Assembly (NCBI RefSeq): GCF_030684215.1
Contig: NZ_JAUXOV010000073.1
Location: 220,396 to 284,395 of the forward strand
Source: Pseudotabrizicola sp.
Lineage (GTDB): Bacteria > Pseudomonadota > Alphaproteobacteria > Rhodobacterales > Rhodobacteraceae
DNA: 64,000 nt
Reading direction: 5' to 3'
Position numbers and translations under genes: made by a program. Below, piece by piece: positions 45,381 to 54,906 of this stretch; position 1 is the first letter of the stretch; the number at the start of each line of letters is the position of its first letter. A model generated the notes under the pieces. The model did not search any database, was not told where the DNA came from, and was given only the letters and a program-made list of their open reading frames with translations.

Positions 45381-45980
45381 GTGCCAAAGCCCCCCCTGCA
45401 TATCCTGATCCTTGCGGCGGGCGCGTCCAGCCGGATGGGGGGTGGTGACAAGCTGCTGGAGCCGGTCGACGGTCAGGCCTTGCTGCGGCAAGTGGCGCAA
45501 CGGGCGCTGGCCAGCGGATTTCCGGTCAATGTCGCCCTCGCCCCCGATCGGCCGGGGCGAGGTGCGGCGCTGGCAGGCCTGGCACTGACCCGTGTGACGG
45601 TTTCCGATCCCGGCGAAGGCATGGCCGCCAGCCTGCGCGCCGGACTATGCAGCCTGCCCGAAGATGCTTCGGTGATGCTGATGTTGGCCGATCTGCCCGA
45701 GATCACGACCGAAGACCTGACCCAGATGGCACAGGCCCATGCCGCCACCCCCGAGATGATTCTGCGGGCCACCGATGCGGCAGGCCAGCCCGGTCATCCG
45801 GTGGTGTTCCCGGCTTGGGTGCGGGGTGATCTGATGGCGCTTGGCGGCGATGATGGCGCGCGGGCGGTGCTGCGCGCCCATTCGAACCGCCTGCGGCTTA
45901 TTGCGTTGCCGGATCAGCACGCCACGACCGACCTCGATACCCCAGAGGCCTGGGCGCAGTGGCGCTTAGGCCGAGAGTAG
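45381..45980 (+). CDS. MobA/MocA-like nucleotidyltransferase
   Basis: The 199-residue protein has the NTP-transferase signature LILAAGASSRMGGGDKLLEP, MLADLPEITTEDL with a metal-binding aspartate, and GQPGHPVVFPAWV. This is the pattern of molybdenum cofactor cytidylyltransferase (MocA) and related enzymes, which attach CMP to molybdopterin for xanthine dehydrogenase-type enzymes. No such enzyme is in the window, so the acceptor is uncertain. The start is GTG 45381 with a weak ribosome binding site. Its 3' end overlaps the convergent RTX gene by 15 bases. Confidence 0.85.
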   Translation: MPKPPLHILILAAGASSRMGGGDKLLEPVDGQALLRQVAQRALASGFPVNVALAPDRPGRGAALAGLALTRVTVSDPGEGMAASLRAGLCSLPEDASVMLMLADLPEITTEDLTQMAQAHAATPEMILRATDAAGQPGHPVVFPAWVRGDLMALGGDDGARAVLRAHSNRLRLIALPDQHATTDLDTPEAWAQWRLGRE

Positions 45981-48452
45981 CACCCGCGCCTCATGCGCTC
46001 TGAGCGTCGCCCGTGCTGCCGGATAGGCTTCCACCGACAGCGCCAGTTCCGGGAACAGGGTCAAGACCTCTGCACGCTGCTCGCGGCCCATCGACTTTAG
46101 CGTCGATGATCCCGGCTGGAAACTTTCCGTCCACGCGCCTTCAGCCTGCACAATCTCGTGCTGGCTGCACATCACATGCACATAGCTGACCCCGCGCGGC
46201 GTGATTTGCTCGATCCCCGGCTGACCCACAAGATGCAGGGCAGCCACCAGCACCTCGCGCTCGCCAAACAAAAGCTCCGACCGCGCGCCTTCGACCAACA
46301 TTCGGTGCTGCGGTGAAACCAGCATATCGCGCTGCGGCAACCCGTTGCCAAGCGCGCCGCGGGCAATCCGCACCGGGCGCAACGCCGGGTTCACGAACAG
46401 ATCGGCCAACCCCAGATCGCGCCGTCCGACCCAGCACAATTCCTGAAATCCGCTGTCGCGGGTCAAGACATGATCCCCCGGCTCCAGGGTTTCCACCGGG
46501 CGCAACCCTTGTAACGTGGTAATCAGCGTGCCGAGGGTAAAGCAAGGGATCAACCGCTCGATCCCGTTGAAAGACAAAGTCCCCGCGACAGAGCCGTCTT
46601 CGTTCAGGAACTCGACATAGCCATTCTGACGGTTGCCTTCTTCGAAATAGATGTTGGTCGCTTCCTTGCCCCAGGCTTGCAGATCGAGGGTGTCGTAATT
46701 GTCGCCATCATCGCCCCCGAAAATCGTGTCGCCGGGACCGCCGAAGAACAGGTCGCGGCCCGCGCCGCCATAAAGGACATCTGCCCCATCACCACCGTAA
46801 AGCGTGTCATTGCCATCGCCACCATACAGCGTGTCGTTGCCGTCGCCGCCATACAGTTCGTCATCGTCGCCTTCACCAGACAGAACGTCGTCGCCCGCGT
46901 CGCCGTAAAGCGTGTCATTGCCGCCGCCAGCCCAGATGGTGTCATTGCCATCACCACCGTAAAGCAGGGCATTGCCCTGCAATTGGGCGCCTGCGACATC
47001 ATCAATGACATCATCTCCGGCCCCGCCATAAACGGTGTCATTGCCCGCGCCGAAGTAGATCGTGTCATTGCCGTCGCCGCCATAGCTGACGTCATCACCA
47101 TCGCCAGCCTCGAGATAATCGGCCCCGTCGCCGCCATACAGGGTGTCGGTGCCAATACCGCCATACAGGAAGTCGTCGCCAGCGCCGCCGGACAACACAT
47201 CGTTTCCCTCGTCACCATGGATCGTGTCGGTGCCCGCCCCGCCGGTGATGGTGTCATTGCCCGCGCCGCCATAAGCAAGATTGTCATCGGCGGTGCTGAT
47301 ATAGGCGGTGTCTAGGCGCGTGGCGTACAGATTTGTGTTCGCCTCAATGACCGTGCCCAACGTGATCGAAGTGATCGGCCCCGATGCCAGCAAGGCCGAG
47401 TCGATATTGGACTCAAATTCGGGGGCCAAATAGACCCGGCCATCGGTCATCTGGATGACAACGGCGGAGAATGTCCCTGAGGTGCCATCAGCAAAGGTGA
47501 CTGTGGCGTTATAAACCTGCACCGAATCGAGGAAGACCTGCTGACCATCGATCAGGAAATGTTCACTGGTCGGTCCAGCGTCATTGTCCGCAAGCGTGTT
47601 ATCCCCGTTCAGGTCAACCGCCGTGGCCCTGACAATATGGTCCGACAACGGATCATCGACTGACCCGTGAGTTATGGAGAGGTTGGCGGCAAGTTCCGAA
47701 ATACCACCATCCGACTCGTTCACATCGACGTCGGGATAGGTGCCAAGGAGGATCAGGTTATAGGTAAGCGATTGAGTTCCGGTCGCGTAAGATGCGCCGG
47801 AATCAGAACCTAGGATGATGGTGTCGTTGCCATCGCCGCCATAAACAGTGTCGTTTCCAACCCCCGAATTGATCGTATCATTGCCGGCACCGCCGTAGAT
47901 CAGGTTGCTGTCGTTACTGCCGGTGATCGAATCGTTAAAGCTTGTGCCAACCACGTTTTCAATCGAGGACAGGCTGTCGGTGCCCGAACTGGTCCCGGTT
48001 GCGGTACCAGTGTTCAGGTTGACAGTCACCGCCGCCGTTTCATCGGCATAGGTTACCGTATCCGTCCCAGCGCCGCCGTTGATCGTATCATTGCCTGCGC
48101 CGCCATCCAGCGTGTCATTGCCAGCCCCGCCCAAAAGCGTATCGGCCCCCGCCCCGCCATAAAGCAGGTCGTTGCCGTCGCCGCCATCAAGCGAGTCATT
48201 TTCGGTGCCACCATAGAGCGTATCATTGCCCGCGCCGCCAAACAGACGATCAGCGCCTGCCTCGCCAAACAGCAGATCGTCCCCGGCCTGTCCGTTCAGC
48301 GTGTCGTTGCCAGTGCCGCCATAGACCGTATCGTTGCCGTTTCCGGCATTGACGACATCATTGCCGCCAAAGGCGTTGATAAGGTCATTGTTGTTGGAAT
48401 CGGTATCGCCGTTCAGGGTGTTGTTGTTGTTATTGCCATTGATCGTTGCCAT
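45966..48452 (-). CDS. RTX calcium-binding protein with C-terminal Hint domain (smaller paralogue)
   Basis: The 828-residue protein consists of an N-terminal block of nine-residue RTX repeats (GGxGNDxLx type, about residues 1-230), a non-repeat insert of about 150 residues (SLTYNLILLGTYPDVDVNES onward), a second RTX block (about 385-570), and a Hint_2 domain from about 635 that opens CFTLGTLITTLQGL with the catalytic cysteine and has SPQHRMLVEG with the block-B histidine. It has no classical signal peptide, as expected for type I secretion. I chose ATG 48452 (MATINGNNNNNTLNG). The C-terminal 200 residues are closely similar to those of the next gene upstream. The substrate or function of the secreted protein is unknown. 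Confidence 0.87.
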   Translation of the reverse strand: MATINGNNNNNTLNGDTDSNNNDLINAFGGNDVVNAGNGNDTVYGGTGNDTLNGQAGDDLLFGEAGADRLFGGAGNDTLYGGTENDSLDGGDGNDLLYGGAGADTLLGGAGNDTLDGGAGNDTINGGAGTDTVTYADETAAVTVNLNTGTATGTSSGTDSLSSIENVVGTSFNDSITGSNDSNLIYGGAGNDTINSGVGNDTVYGGDGNDTIILGSDSGASYATGTQSLTYNLILLGTYPDVDVNESDGGISELAANLSITHGSVDDPLSDHIVRATAVDLNGDNTLADNDAGPTSEHFLIDGQQVFLDSVQVYNATVTFADGTSGTFSAVVIQMTDGRVYLAPEFESNIDSALLASGPITSITLGTVIEANTNLYATRLDTAYISTADDNLAYGGAGNDTITGGAGTDTIHGDEGNDVLSGGAGDDFLYGGIGTDTLYGGDGADYLEAGDGDDVSYGGDGNDTIYFGAGNDTVYGGAGDDVIDDVAGAQLQGNALLYGGDGNDTIWAGGGNDTLYGDAGDDVLSGEGDDDELYGGDGNDTLYGGDGNDTLYGGDGADVLYGGAGRDLFFGGPGDTIFGGDDGDNYDTLDLQAWGKEATNIYFEEGNRQNGYVEFLNEDGSVAGTLSFNGIERLIPCFTLGTLITTLQGLRPVETLEPGDHVLTRDSGFQELCWVGRRDLGLADLFVNPALRPVRIARGALGNGLPQRDMLVSPQHRMLVEGARSELLFGEREVLVAALHLVGQPGIEQITPRGVSYVHVMCSQHEIVQAEGAWTESFQPGSSTLKSMGREQRAEVLTLFPELALSVEAYPAARATLRAHEARVLLSA

Positions 48453-48597
48453 GAGCGGGTATCCAAGAACATTTATCTCAATTTTGATTAACGTTCGATC
48501 CGGGCGCGACTGGGGCAAATGTTGGCCAAAAGGTGTCAAACTGCTTTTTTGTTTCCAATAGCGCAGCAATTCATTCGCAGCTTGACCCGCAAAAAAC

Positions 48598-48623
48598 AAA
48601 GGGGCCCCGAAAGGAGCCCCCTT
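48598..48623 (-). terminator. Intrinsic terminator after the large RTX gene
   Basis: On the minus strand an 11-bp stem (AAGGGGGCTCC with GGGGCCCCTTT, two G-T pairs) with a four-base loop runs into TTTGTTTTTT. It lies 53 bases past the stop of the 1495-residue gene and 146 bases before the start of the smaller RTX gene, so the two are probably separate transcripts. A second hairpin (48629-48637 with 48651-48659) precedes it. Confidence 0.88.
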
Positions 48624-48675
48624 GCCGTCGGATCGGGATGCTATCGCTGACCCGATCCGCGCTGCATAACCCTTA

Positions 48676-51600
48676 TCAGCGCACCAACAGGCTTGCTTCG
48701 TGTTTCTTCAACGTCTTGCGGGCGGCTTGATACGCCTCGACCCCGGCAGGTGCCTTGAGTTCCGGGAACAGCTCCAACAATTCGCTGCGCTGTGCATTGC
48801 CCAGACCTTTGAGCGTATAGTCACCCGGCTGGAAGCTTTCAGTCCAGGCGCCATTGGACAGAACCACCTCATGCTGGTCGAACATGAAGTGGAAATACGT
48901 GGTGCCCACCGATTCCACCTGTTGAATGCCCTTGCCGCCGATCAGATGCTTGGCAGCGACCAGAACCTCATGCTCGTCGAAATACAGCGCGGTGCGGTCG
49001 TTGGCCACCAGAAGCCGGTGGTTTGGGGACAGCATCATGTCGCGCTCGGGCAGACCATTGCCAAGGCTTCCGGCCTTGACCATCACCGGGCGCAGATGCG
49101 GGTTCCCGGCAAAGTCGCGCCAGCCCATTTCCTTGGCACCCATCCAGCGAATTTCCTGAATGCCGTTGTCACGAGTGATGACCTTGTCGCCCAGACGCAA
49201 CTGTTCGACTGCAACCTCACCCTTTGGCGTCGCGATCATCGTGCCGGGGGTAAAGCAAACAATGCTTTCGATGTTGGTAAACTCGGACCGGCCGATCACG
49301 TTGCCGTCTTCGTCGAAGTATTCGACATAGCCGTCAAAGCCGTTGCCATCGCTGTCAACATTGGTGCGCACCACGTTGCGCGGACCAGTGCCCGCCAGAT
49401 CCAAGGTATCAAAGTCATCGCCCTCAGAGCCACCAAACACCGAGTCGCCCACGCCCACGCCGGTAAAGGTATCACGACCCGCACCGCCAAAGGCCTGATC
49501 GGCAAAGGCATCGGGCGCGCCGGTGGTTGGATCGCCAAGCTGGATCAGATCGTTTCCATCACCACCAAACAAGGTGTCAGAACCATCGCCGCCGATCAGC
49601 GTGTCATCGCCCACATCACCGACAAGCAGGTCGTCGCCGGTACCACCATCCAGCAGGTCATTGTCGAACCCGCCTTCCAGCGTGTCATTCCCGGCCCCGC
49701 CCAGCAACGTATCGTCGCCATCGCTGCCTTGCAGAACATCATCGCCATCGCCGCCATCCAGCAGGTCATCGCCCAGACCGCCTTCAAGCAGATCGTCGCC
49801 GATACCACCAAAGATGGTGTCATTGTCGCCACCGCCATAAAGCGAGTCATTGCCATGATCGCCATAGAGTGTGTCTTCGCCGACACCCCCAAAGATCAGG
49901 TCATTGTCAACGCCGCCATAGATCAGGTCATTGCCTTCATCGCCGAAGATGGTGTCGTCATCGTCCATCCCATAAATGGTGTCGTTGCCGAAACCGCCCG
50001 TGATGAAGTCAGCATTGTTGGCAGGACGCAGGTCGCCCTCGTCGTTCGGGATGTTGATGGCATCAGGGAAGGACAGATCCAGCCCCCCGAAGATCAGGTC
50101 ATCACCACGACCACCGTCAATGCTGTCGCGGCCTTCGCCGCCAATGATCGTGTCATTGCCCGCCCCGCCATAGAGCGAGTCGTTGTCAACGCCACCGTCG
50201 ATGTAGTCGTCGCCGTCGCGGCCAAAGACCATATCAGCATCGTCGCCCGAAAAGATCGTATCATTGCCGTTGCCACCATAAATGGTGTCGCGGTTGTTTT
50301 CAGGATCAGTATCGGCCGGGTAAAGGCCCGGATAGTCAACGTCGGGCAGAGGGGACGGCGTGCGCGTGTCGATGAAGTCATCGCCATCGCCGCCATAAAT
50401 CACATCGCGGCCACCGTCACCGATGATGGTGTCATCGCCATCTTCGCCATACAAAACATCGTCGCCCGGACCACCAAAGATCAGGTCGTTACCAATGCCG
50501 CCGAACACGGTGTCATTGCCAAGCCCGGCCAGAATGGTGTCATTGCCGTCGCCAGCAACGATCCTGTCATCATTCGGGCCATCGCCCGGAATGATAGCAT
50601 CTCCGCCATCAACCACATCGCCATCGAGCGGGTCCACATAGGTGCCGTCGATCAGGTCATCGCCGGGCGTGCCGCCCACGATGCCATCGCGCCCGTCACC
50701 CACACCAACCTGCACCACGACAATCGCCGGATCGGTGCCACCATTGCCGTCGGTCACGGTATAGTTGATCACCGCAGCACCGTTGAAACCGGGGTTAGGC
50801 GTAAAGGTGATGGTGCCATCCGGGTTTACAACAACCGTGCCGTCAGCGGTGGTTGGCGTGCCAAGAATGGTCAGCACATCGCCATCCGGGTCACTGTCAT
50901 TGGCCAGCACGTCGATCACCACCGGCGTATCCAGCGGGGTCGTGGCATAGTCATCCTCGGCCACCGGCAGATCGTTCAGATTGGTGATGGTCACCGCAAC
51001 GGTCGAGGTCGAGGTGTTCCCGTCCGGATCGGTGACCGTATAGGTGATGGTGTCGTCCGGGCCGTTGTAATCGCGGTCGGGCGAATAAGTGATGGTGCCA
51101 TCAGGATTGATGGTCACATCGCCGTTGATCGCGGTGGCCGAGGTTACGGTCAGCGTCTGTCCAGTGGGGTCGGTGTCATTGGCCAGAACGTCGATCGTCA
51201 CATCGGTAAACTGCGGCGTGGTCACAGCATCGGGGTTGGCGACAGGTGCGCCATCGACCGGCAGGATCACGTTTTCAATGTTGATGAATGTCATGGTGCC
51301 TGTGCTGACGCCGTCAGCACCAAAGAACTCAACTGTGCCGTTTTCCGGGTTGGTCGGGTCATAGGTCACGGTCAGCGGGCCAAGGCCCCGCAGATCGAGC
51401 GTGTCAAAGTCATCGCCCTCTTCGCCGCCATCGACAAAGGAACCGGGGCCGACGTTGACAAAGGTATCACGGTCAGCGCCGCCATACATGGTATCGGACT
51501 CGCCGCCACCGTCGATGGTGTCATTGCCGGCACCGCCGTAGATTTCATCGTTGTCGATGCCACCAAACAGCAGGTCATCGCCCGCGCCGCCGAACAACGT

Positions 51601-53163
51601 GTCGTTGTCGTCGCCGCCATAGATGGTGTCATTGCCCAAGCCGCCGTACAGTTCATCACGGTTGTTATCCGGGTCCGGGTCCACACCATCGGGCAGATGG
51701 GTCGGGTCGGACGCATCATCCGGCGTTCCACCATAGATCAGGTCATCGCCCGCGTCGCCGAGAATGGTGTCGTTGCCTTCACCACCAATCAGCGTGTCAT
51801 CGCCATCGCCGCCCGAAACGCTGTCATCATCATCGCCAGCATAGACCAGATCGCTGCCAGCCCCGGCAAAAATCACGTCATTGTCGTCACCGGTAAAGAT
51901 CGTGTCGGCGCCGTCGCCACCATAAACGGTGTCGCGATCATCCATCGGGTCGGCATCTGCGGTATACAAACCCGGAAAGCTGCGATCAGGCGAAGAGACA
52001 TCAGACCGGGTATCAATGAAATCATTGCCCGAACCGCCGAAAACAAGGTCATTGCCATCGCCGCCGATCAGGAGGTCGTTACCCTCACCGCCGTCCAGCG
52101 TGTCGTCGCCGTTGCCACCGTCCAGCACATCATTGCCAGGCCCACCAACAAGACTGTCATTGCCGTCACCTCCAAACAGGGTGTCCTGATCCGGTCCACC
52201 GGTCAGCACGTCATCCCCAGCGCCGCCAAACAAAAGATCATTGCCCGCGTCGCCGCTCATTGTGTCGTTGCCGGGGCCGCCATACAGCACATCATTGCCG
52301 TCGCCGCCAAACACGCTGTCATTGCCTTCGCCCGCAAAAACGGTGTCATTGCCGCCATAGGCGAACACGATGTCATCCTGCGGACCCTGGCCCGCAATGA
52401 TCGCATCGTTGTTGTCGATCAAGTCACCATCCGGGTCGCCGGTATACGAGGCGTCGATCAGATCGCCAGCGATGGTGCCCTCGACAATGCCGTCACTTGC
52501 CGATGGCTCTGGGTCGACAGGCGTATTGTCCACCGTGTTGGAGATCGAGAAATACTCGACCGAACCCTCAAAATGTTCGTCAATATTCATCAAGGTGCCC
52601 GCAGGCGAGGTGTCCTGGCTGGCACCGATCACCCAGTTCTGGTTGATCTCGCCCATATCCATGGTCAGCGTGCCCGGCACCACATCGTCAAAGCTGTCGC
52701 CTGTGGTCAGGTTGTTGATCTGAACAAAGCCACCCGGACCGGACGCATCCCACGAATAGGTAACGCGGATCTCGTCGCCGGGGTTCATGAAGCCGGGTTC
52801 GGTTTCAAACACCGTTGTTCCGCTGGCACTTTCGTGGCTGATACGGATCGCACCATTGGGCAGGATTTCAATGCGGAAACCGCCTTCCGTCTCGCCTTCA
52901 CTGTCACGTGACAGAACGGTCTGCGGTTCGGTCAGCGTCGAGTCTGCGTCTTGGCTGAACTGAATTTCCAATGTGCCGCTGGAAAGCTGAAAGGCCGTAT
53001 CCTCTTCGATCTTGATGATGTCATCCACACCATCCAGAACGCCGCGACCGTCAACAGAGGATGCGCCATTGAAATAGCCTCCGTTCTGTGTCCCATCATC
53101 GGAAGCGCTGTCCACTACGGTTGTCGAAATATCACTCAGGTTGTACAGCGCAAAAACCGGCAT
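48676..53163 (-). CDS. Large RTX protein: LamG-like, two RTX blocks, Ig-like repeats, Hint domain
   Basis: The 1495-residue protein has a concanavalin/LamG-like N-terminal domain (about residues 10-215), a first RTX block (about 224-630), two cadherin/Ig-like repeats (about 640-825, each with IDVLANDxDP and NPDGTITxxP), a second RTX block (about 825-1290), and a Hint_2 domain (about 1300-1435) opening CFTPGTMIATPKGEV, with the block-B histidine in LSPNHRLLVAN. A LamG-like domain can bind sugars, which suggests an adhesin or matrix protein exported by type I secretion; this is inference. ATG 53163 has GAGGA eight bases upstream; ATG 53172 is an alternative. No T1SS genes are in the window. Confidence 0.88.
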   Translation of the reverse strand: MPVFALYNLSDISTTVVDSASDDGTQNGGYFNGASSVDGRGVLDGVDDIIKIEEDTAFQLSSGTLEIQFSQDADSTLTEPQTVLSRDSEGETEGGFRIEILPNGAIRISHESASGTTVFETEPGFMNPGDEIRVTYSWDASGPGGFVQINNLTTGDSFDDVVPGTLTMDMGEINQNWVIGASQDTSPAGTLMNIDEHFEGSVEYFSISNTVDNTPVDPEPSASDGIVEGTIAGDLIDASYTGDPDGDLIDNNDAIIAGQGPQDDIVFAYGGNDTVFAGEGNDSVFGGDGNDVLYGGPGNDTMSGDAGNDLLFGGAGDDVLTGGPDQDTLFGGDGNDSLVGGPGNDVLDGGNGDDTLDGGEGNDLLIGGDGNDLVFGGSGNDFIDTRSDVSSPDRSFPGLYTADADPMDDRDTVYGGDGADTIFTGDDNDVIFAGAGSDLVYAGDDDDSVSGGDGDDTLIGGEGNDTILGDAGDDLIYGGTPDDASDPTHLPDGVDPDPDNNRDELYGGLGNDTIYGGDDNDTLFGGAGDDLLFGGIDNDEIYGGAGNDTIDGGGESDTMYGGADRDTFVNVGPGSFVDGGEEGDDFDTLDLRGLGPLTVTYDPTNPENGTVEFFGADGVSTGTMTFINIENVILPVDGAPVANPDAVTTPQFTDVTIDVLANDTDPTGQTLTVTSATAINGDVTINPDGTITYSPDRDYNGPDDTITYTVTDPDGNTSTSTVAVTITNLNDLPVAEDDYATTPLDTPVVIDVLANDSDPDGDVLTILGTPTTADGTVVVNPDGTITFTPNPGFNGAAVINYTVTDGNGGTDPAIVVVQVGVGDGRDGIVGGTPGDDLIDGTYVDPLDGDVVDGGDAIIPGDGPNDDRIVAGDGNDTILAGLGNDTVFGGIGNDLIFGGPGDDVLYGEDGDDTIIGDGGRDVIYGGDGDDFIDTRTPSPLPDVDYPGLYPADTDPENNRDTIYGGNGNDTIFSGDDADMVFGRDGDDYIDGGVDNDSLYGGAGNDTIIGGEGRDSIDGGRGDDLIFGGLDLSFPDAINIPNDEGDLRPANNADFITGGFGNDTIYGMDDDDTIFGDEGNDLIYGGVDNDLIFGGVGEDTLYGDHGNDSLYGGGDNDTIFGGIGDDLLEGGLGDDLLDGGDGDDVLQGSDGDDTLLGGAGNDTLEGGFDNDLLDGGTGDDLLVGDVGDDTLIGGDGSDTLFGGDGNDLIQLGDPTTGAPDAFADQAFGGAGRDTFTGVGVGDSVFGGSEGDDFDTLDLAGTGPRNVVRTNVDSDGNGFDGYVEYFDEDGNVIGRSEFTNIESIVCFTPGTMIATPKGEVAVEQLRLGDKVITRDNGIQEIRWMGAKEMGWRDFAGNPHLRPVMVKAGSLGNGLPERDMMLSPNHRLLVANDRTALYFDEHEVLVAAKHLIGGKGIQQVESVGTTYFHFMFDQHEVVLSNGAWTESFQPGDYTLKGLGNAQRSELLELFPELKAPAGVEAYQAARKTLKKHEASLLVR

Positions 53164-53923
53164 TGTCTTCATCCTCAAAGCAGCTGGGCGTTCACACACC
53201 CGAGCGGTACACCAAACATCGACCGTTAACCTGGCCGACACATCGGCGCTTTTGCAAAGGACAAACGCCCCGCGCATCACGCCACGAGACCTGTTCGCCT
53301 GAGACATCAAAAAGCGGGGCCGTCGAAGGCAAGTGCCTGACGGTGCATTCAAAAGTGAACATTCAGCCTGATGCTACCATCAGACCAAATCCCGTTTTTG
53401 TTAAGGTGTGCGGCAGCACACTGTCACAAGACGACCGCCCCCACGGCCATTCGTCTTACCCAGAGAGACAAGCAGATGGTTACCTTTGATTAAGGCTGAC
53501 GGAAAGTAAAAAAAGGCGGGCGGATGGCCAACAGACGGTTGGAGTGCCAAGCCTCAATCCCCAAAAGCACGCTCTGGTTGATATCCGCGGCCTAATTAAT
53601 CACGCTCTGGCTGTCTGCTTGTTTCCGATAATGAAACCGGAACGTCAGATCGAATTAAAAAATTTCCGGGAAAATGGCGGCTTGTGACGATCTGACCCGC
53701 CCCACGCCTGCGATTTACGCGCGCTACAGAAACAATGTCGTGAACGACCCCGGCACAGTTAACCAACGTCTCAATTCTGCCTTTTTTTGGCCGGATTTTG
53801 TTTGATCGAGGTGCTTTGTCGGCACCAATAATAAGATTTAACCATAATTGGTGCGTGTACACATCCAAAACCTTGATTCGCATCCGCGAATCAAAGCGAC
53901 GTTATCACTGACATCAGAGAGGA
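53164..53923. other. 760-base intergenic region upstream of the large RTX gene
   Basis: No convincing gene is present; a 95-codon frame at 53596-53883 (minus) has no ribosome binding site or family. The region is AT-richer than its surroundings. It contains TTAACC at 53226, 53759 and 53838, a direct repeat CACGCTCTGG at 53568 and 53601, and an inverted repeat (GCACCAAT 53822-53829 with ATTGGTGC 53847-53854). It likely holds the RTX promoter and its control sites. Confidence 0.55.
53568..53610. promoter_or_regulatory. Direct repeat CACGCTCTGG, 33 bp apart, upstream of the RTX gene
   Basis: Two identical 10-base sequences at 53568-53577 and 53601-53610 are spaced by 33 bases, about three helical turns, with AT-rich DNA between them. 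Such a layout suits cooperative binding of an activator. The regulator is unknown. Confidence 0.4.
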
Positions 53924-54008
53924 TGGTGCCCGAGGTCGGACTCGAACCGACAAGCCTTGCGGCGGCGGATTTTGAATCCGCTGCGTCTACCAATTCCACC
54001 ACTCGGGC
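53924..54008 (-). tRNA. tRNA-Leu (CAA)
   Basis: The minus strand reads GCCCGAGTGGTGGAATTGGT at the 5' end, with the anticodon loop TTCAAAA between GCGGA and TCCGC (anticodon CAA), a long variable arm as expected for a class II tRNA, the T loop GGTTCGAGTCC, and acceptor CTCGGGC followed by an encoded ACCA. It reads UUG codons. The length with CCA is 85 bases. Confidence 0.96.
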
Positions 54009-54020
54009 AACGTGTTGGAT

Positions 54021-54049
54021 GCTTTAACCGCACCGTCATGCGGCGTCAA
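54021..54049 (-). promoter_or_regulatory. Promoter of tRNA-Leu
   Basis: On the minus strand TTGACG (54044-54049) and TAAAGC (54021-54026) are spaced by 17 bases, and the tRNA begins 12 bases after the -10 element. This fits a sigma-70-type promoter. Confidence 0.7.
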
Positions 54050-54063
54050 CAGGCTCTGTGCGC

Positions 54064-54906
54064 TTACAGTGCATCGGTGGAGAACGTGTCGCAATCGGCG
54101 ATCTGCCCAGACTGAAACCCGGTCACAAACCAGCGCGAGCGTTGGTCTGCGGTGCCATGGGTGAAGGTGTGCGGCATCGGACGCTTGCCGGCAGCCTTTT
54201 GCAATGTGTCATCGCCGATCTGGCGGGCCGCGTTCACGGCCTCTTGGATATCGGCGCGGCTGATCGTGCCGAAGTTTTGCGCGGCGGTGCGCGCCCAGAC
54301 CCCCGACAAGCAATCGGCTTGCAATTCGATCCGCACAGAGATGGCGTTGCTTTCGGCTTGGCTGACCTGTTGGCGCAACTGGTTGGCCTGCCCCAATATC
54401 CCCAATTCGTTCTGCACATGATGCGCAATTTCATGCGCCACCACATAAGCGGCCGCAAATTCGCCCTTGGCCCCAAGACGGCGGTCCAGCACGGTGAAGA
54501 ATTCAGTATCCAGATAGGCCTTTTTGTCGGCCGGGCAGTAGAATGGCCCAGTGGCACCGGATGCGCCGCCACAAGGGCTTTGCGTCACGCCCTTGAACAG
54601 AACCAGCGTGGCTGGGCGGTAGGTCCGGCCCAGTTGCGCGCGAAACAGCTCGGCCCAGACTTCTTCGGTATCAGCCAGCGTAACCGATACAAATTCGCCC
54701 GCCTCGCGGTCGGCTTGCGTCAGTTCAACAGGGGCGCCCGATTGCGTGCCTTGGTCTTGTAACAATGGCGTCACATCGATGCCGAGGAAATAGCCGATCA
54801 GCAAGACCGCGATCACCCCAACCCCGCCAACGCCGCCAACCTTTGCACCCGTGCTTGCGCGACGATCTTCGATATTGCGGCTGCCCCGCCGTCCACGCCA
54901 TTCCAT
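54064..54906 (-). CDS. YpfJ-like neutral zinc metallopeptidase
   Basis: The 280-residue protein has a basic N-terminus (MEWRGRRGSRNIEDRR), one membrane segment (GGVGVIAVLLIGYFLGI) and a periplasmic domain with the zinc motif VVAHEIAHHVQNELG. FYCPADKKAYLDTEFF and ELQADCLSGVWA, the latter with the third-ligand glutamate, are also typical of the YpfJ/zn_peptidase family. It is a presumed membrane-anchored protease with unknown substrate. I chose ATG 54906 because the family starts at MxWxxRRxSxNxED; the frame remains open upstream to 54966. Confidence 0.92.
   Translation of the reverse strand: MEWRGRRGSRNIEDRRASTGAKVGGVGGVGVIAVLLIGYFLGIDVTPLLQDQGTQSGAPVELTQADREAGEFVSVTLADTEEVWAELFRAQLGRTYRPATLVLFKGVTQSPCGGASGATGPFYCPADKKAYLDTEFFTVLDRRLGAKGEFAAAYVVAHEIAHHVQNELGILGQANQLRQQVSQAESNAISVRIELQADCLSGVWARTAAQNFGTISRADIQEAVNAARQIGDDTLQKAAGKRPMPHTFTHGTADQRSRWFVTGFQSGQIADCDTFSTDAL

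Noticed and set aside
48700-52911. A 1403-codon open frame antisense to the large RTX gene
   Set aside because: It mirrors the RTX repeats; the product is a low-complexity run of V/I/A units with no start signal. Repeats with a fixed codon pattern keep antisense frames open by chance.
46000-53000. CRISPR-like appearance of regularly spaced repeats
   Set aside because: The periodicity is 27 bases, matching nine-residue RTX repeats in a long open frame, and there are no unique spacers.
53596-53883. A 95-codon minus-strand frame upstream of the RTX gene
   Set aside because: It lacks a ribosome binding site and recognisable product, and it covers likely control elements.
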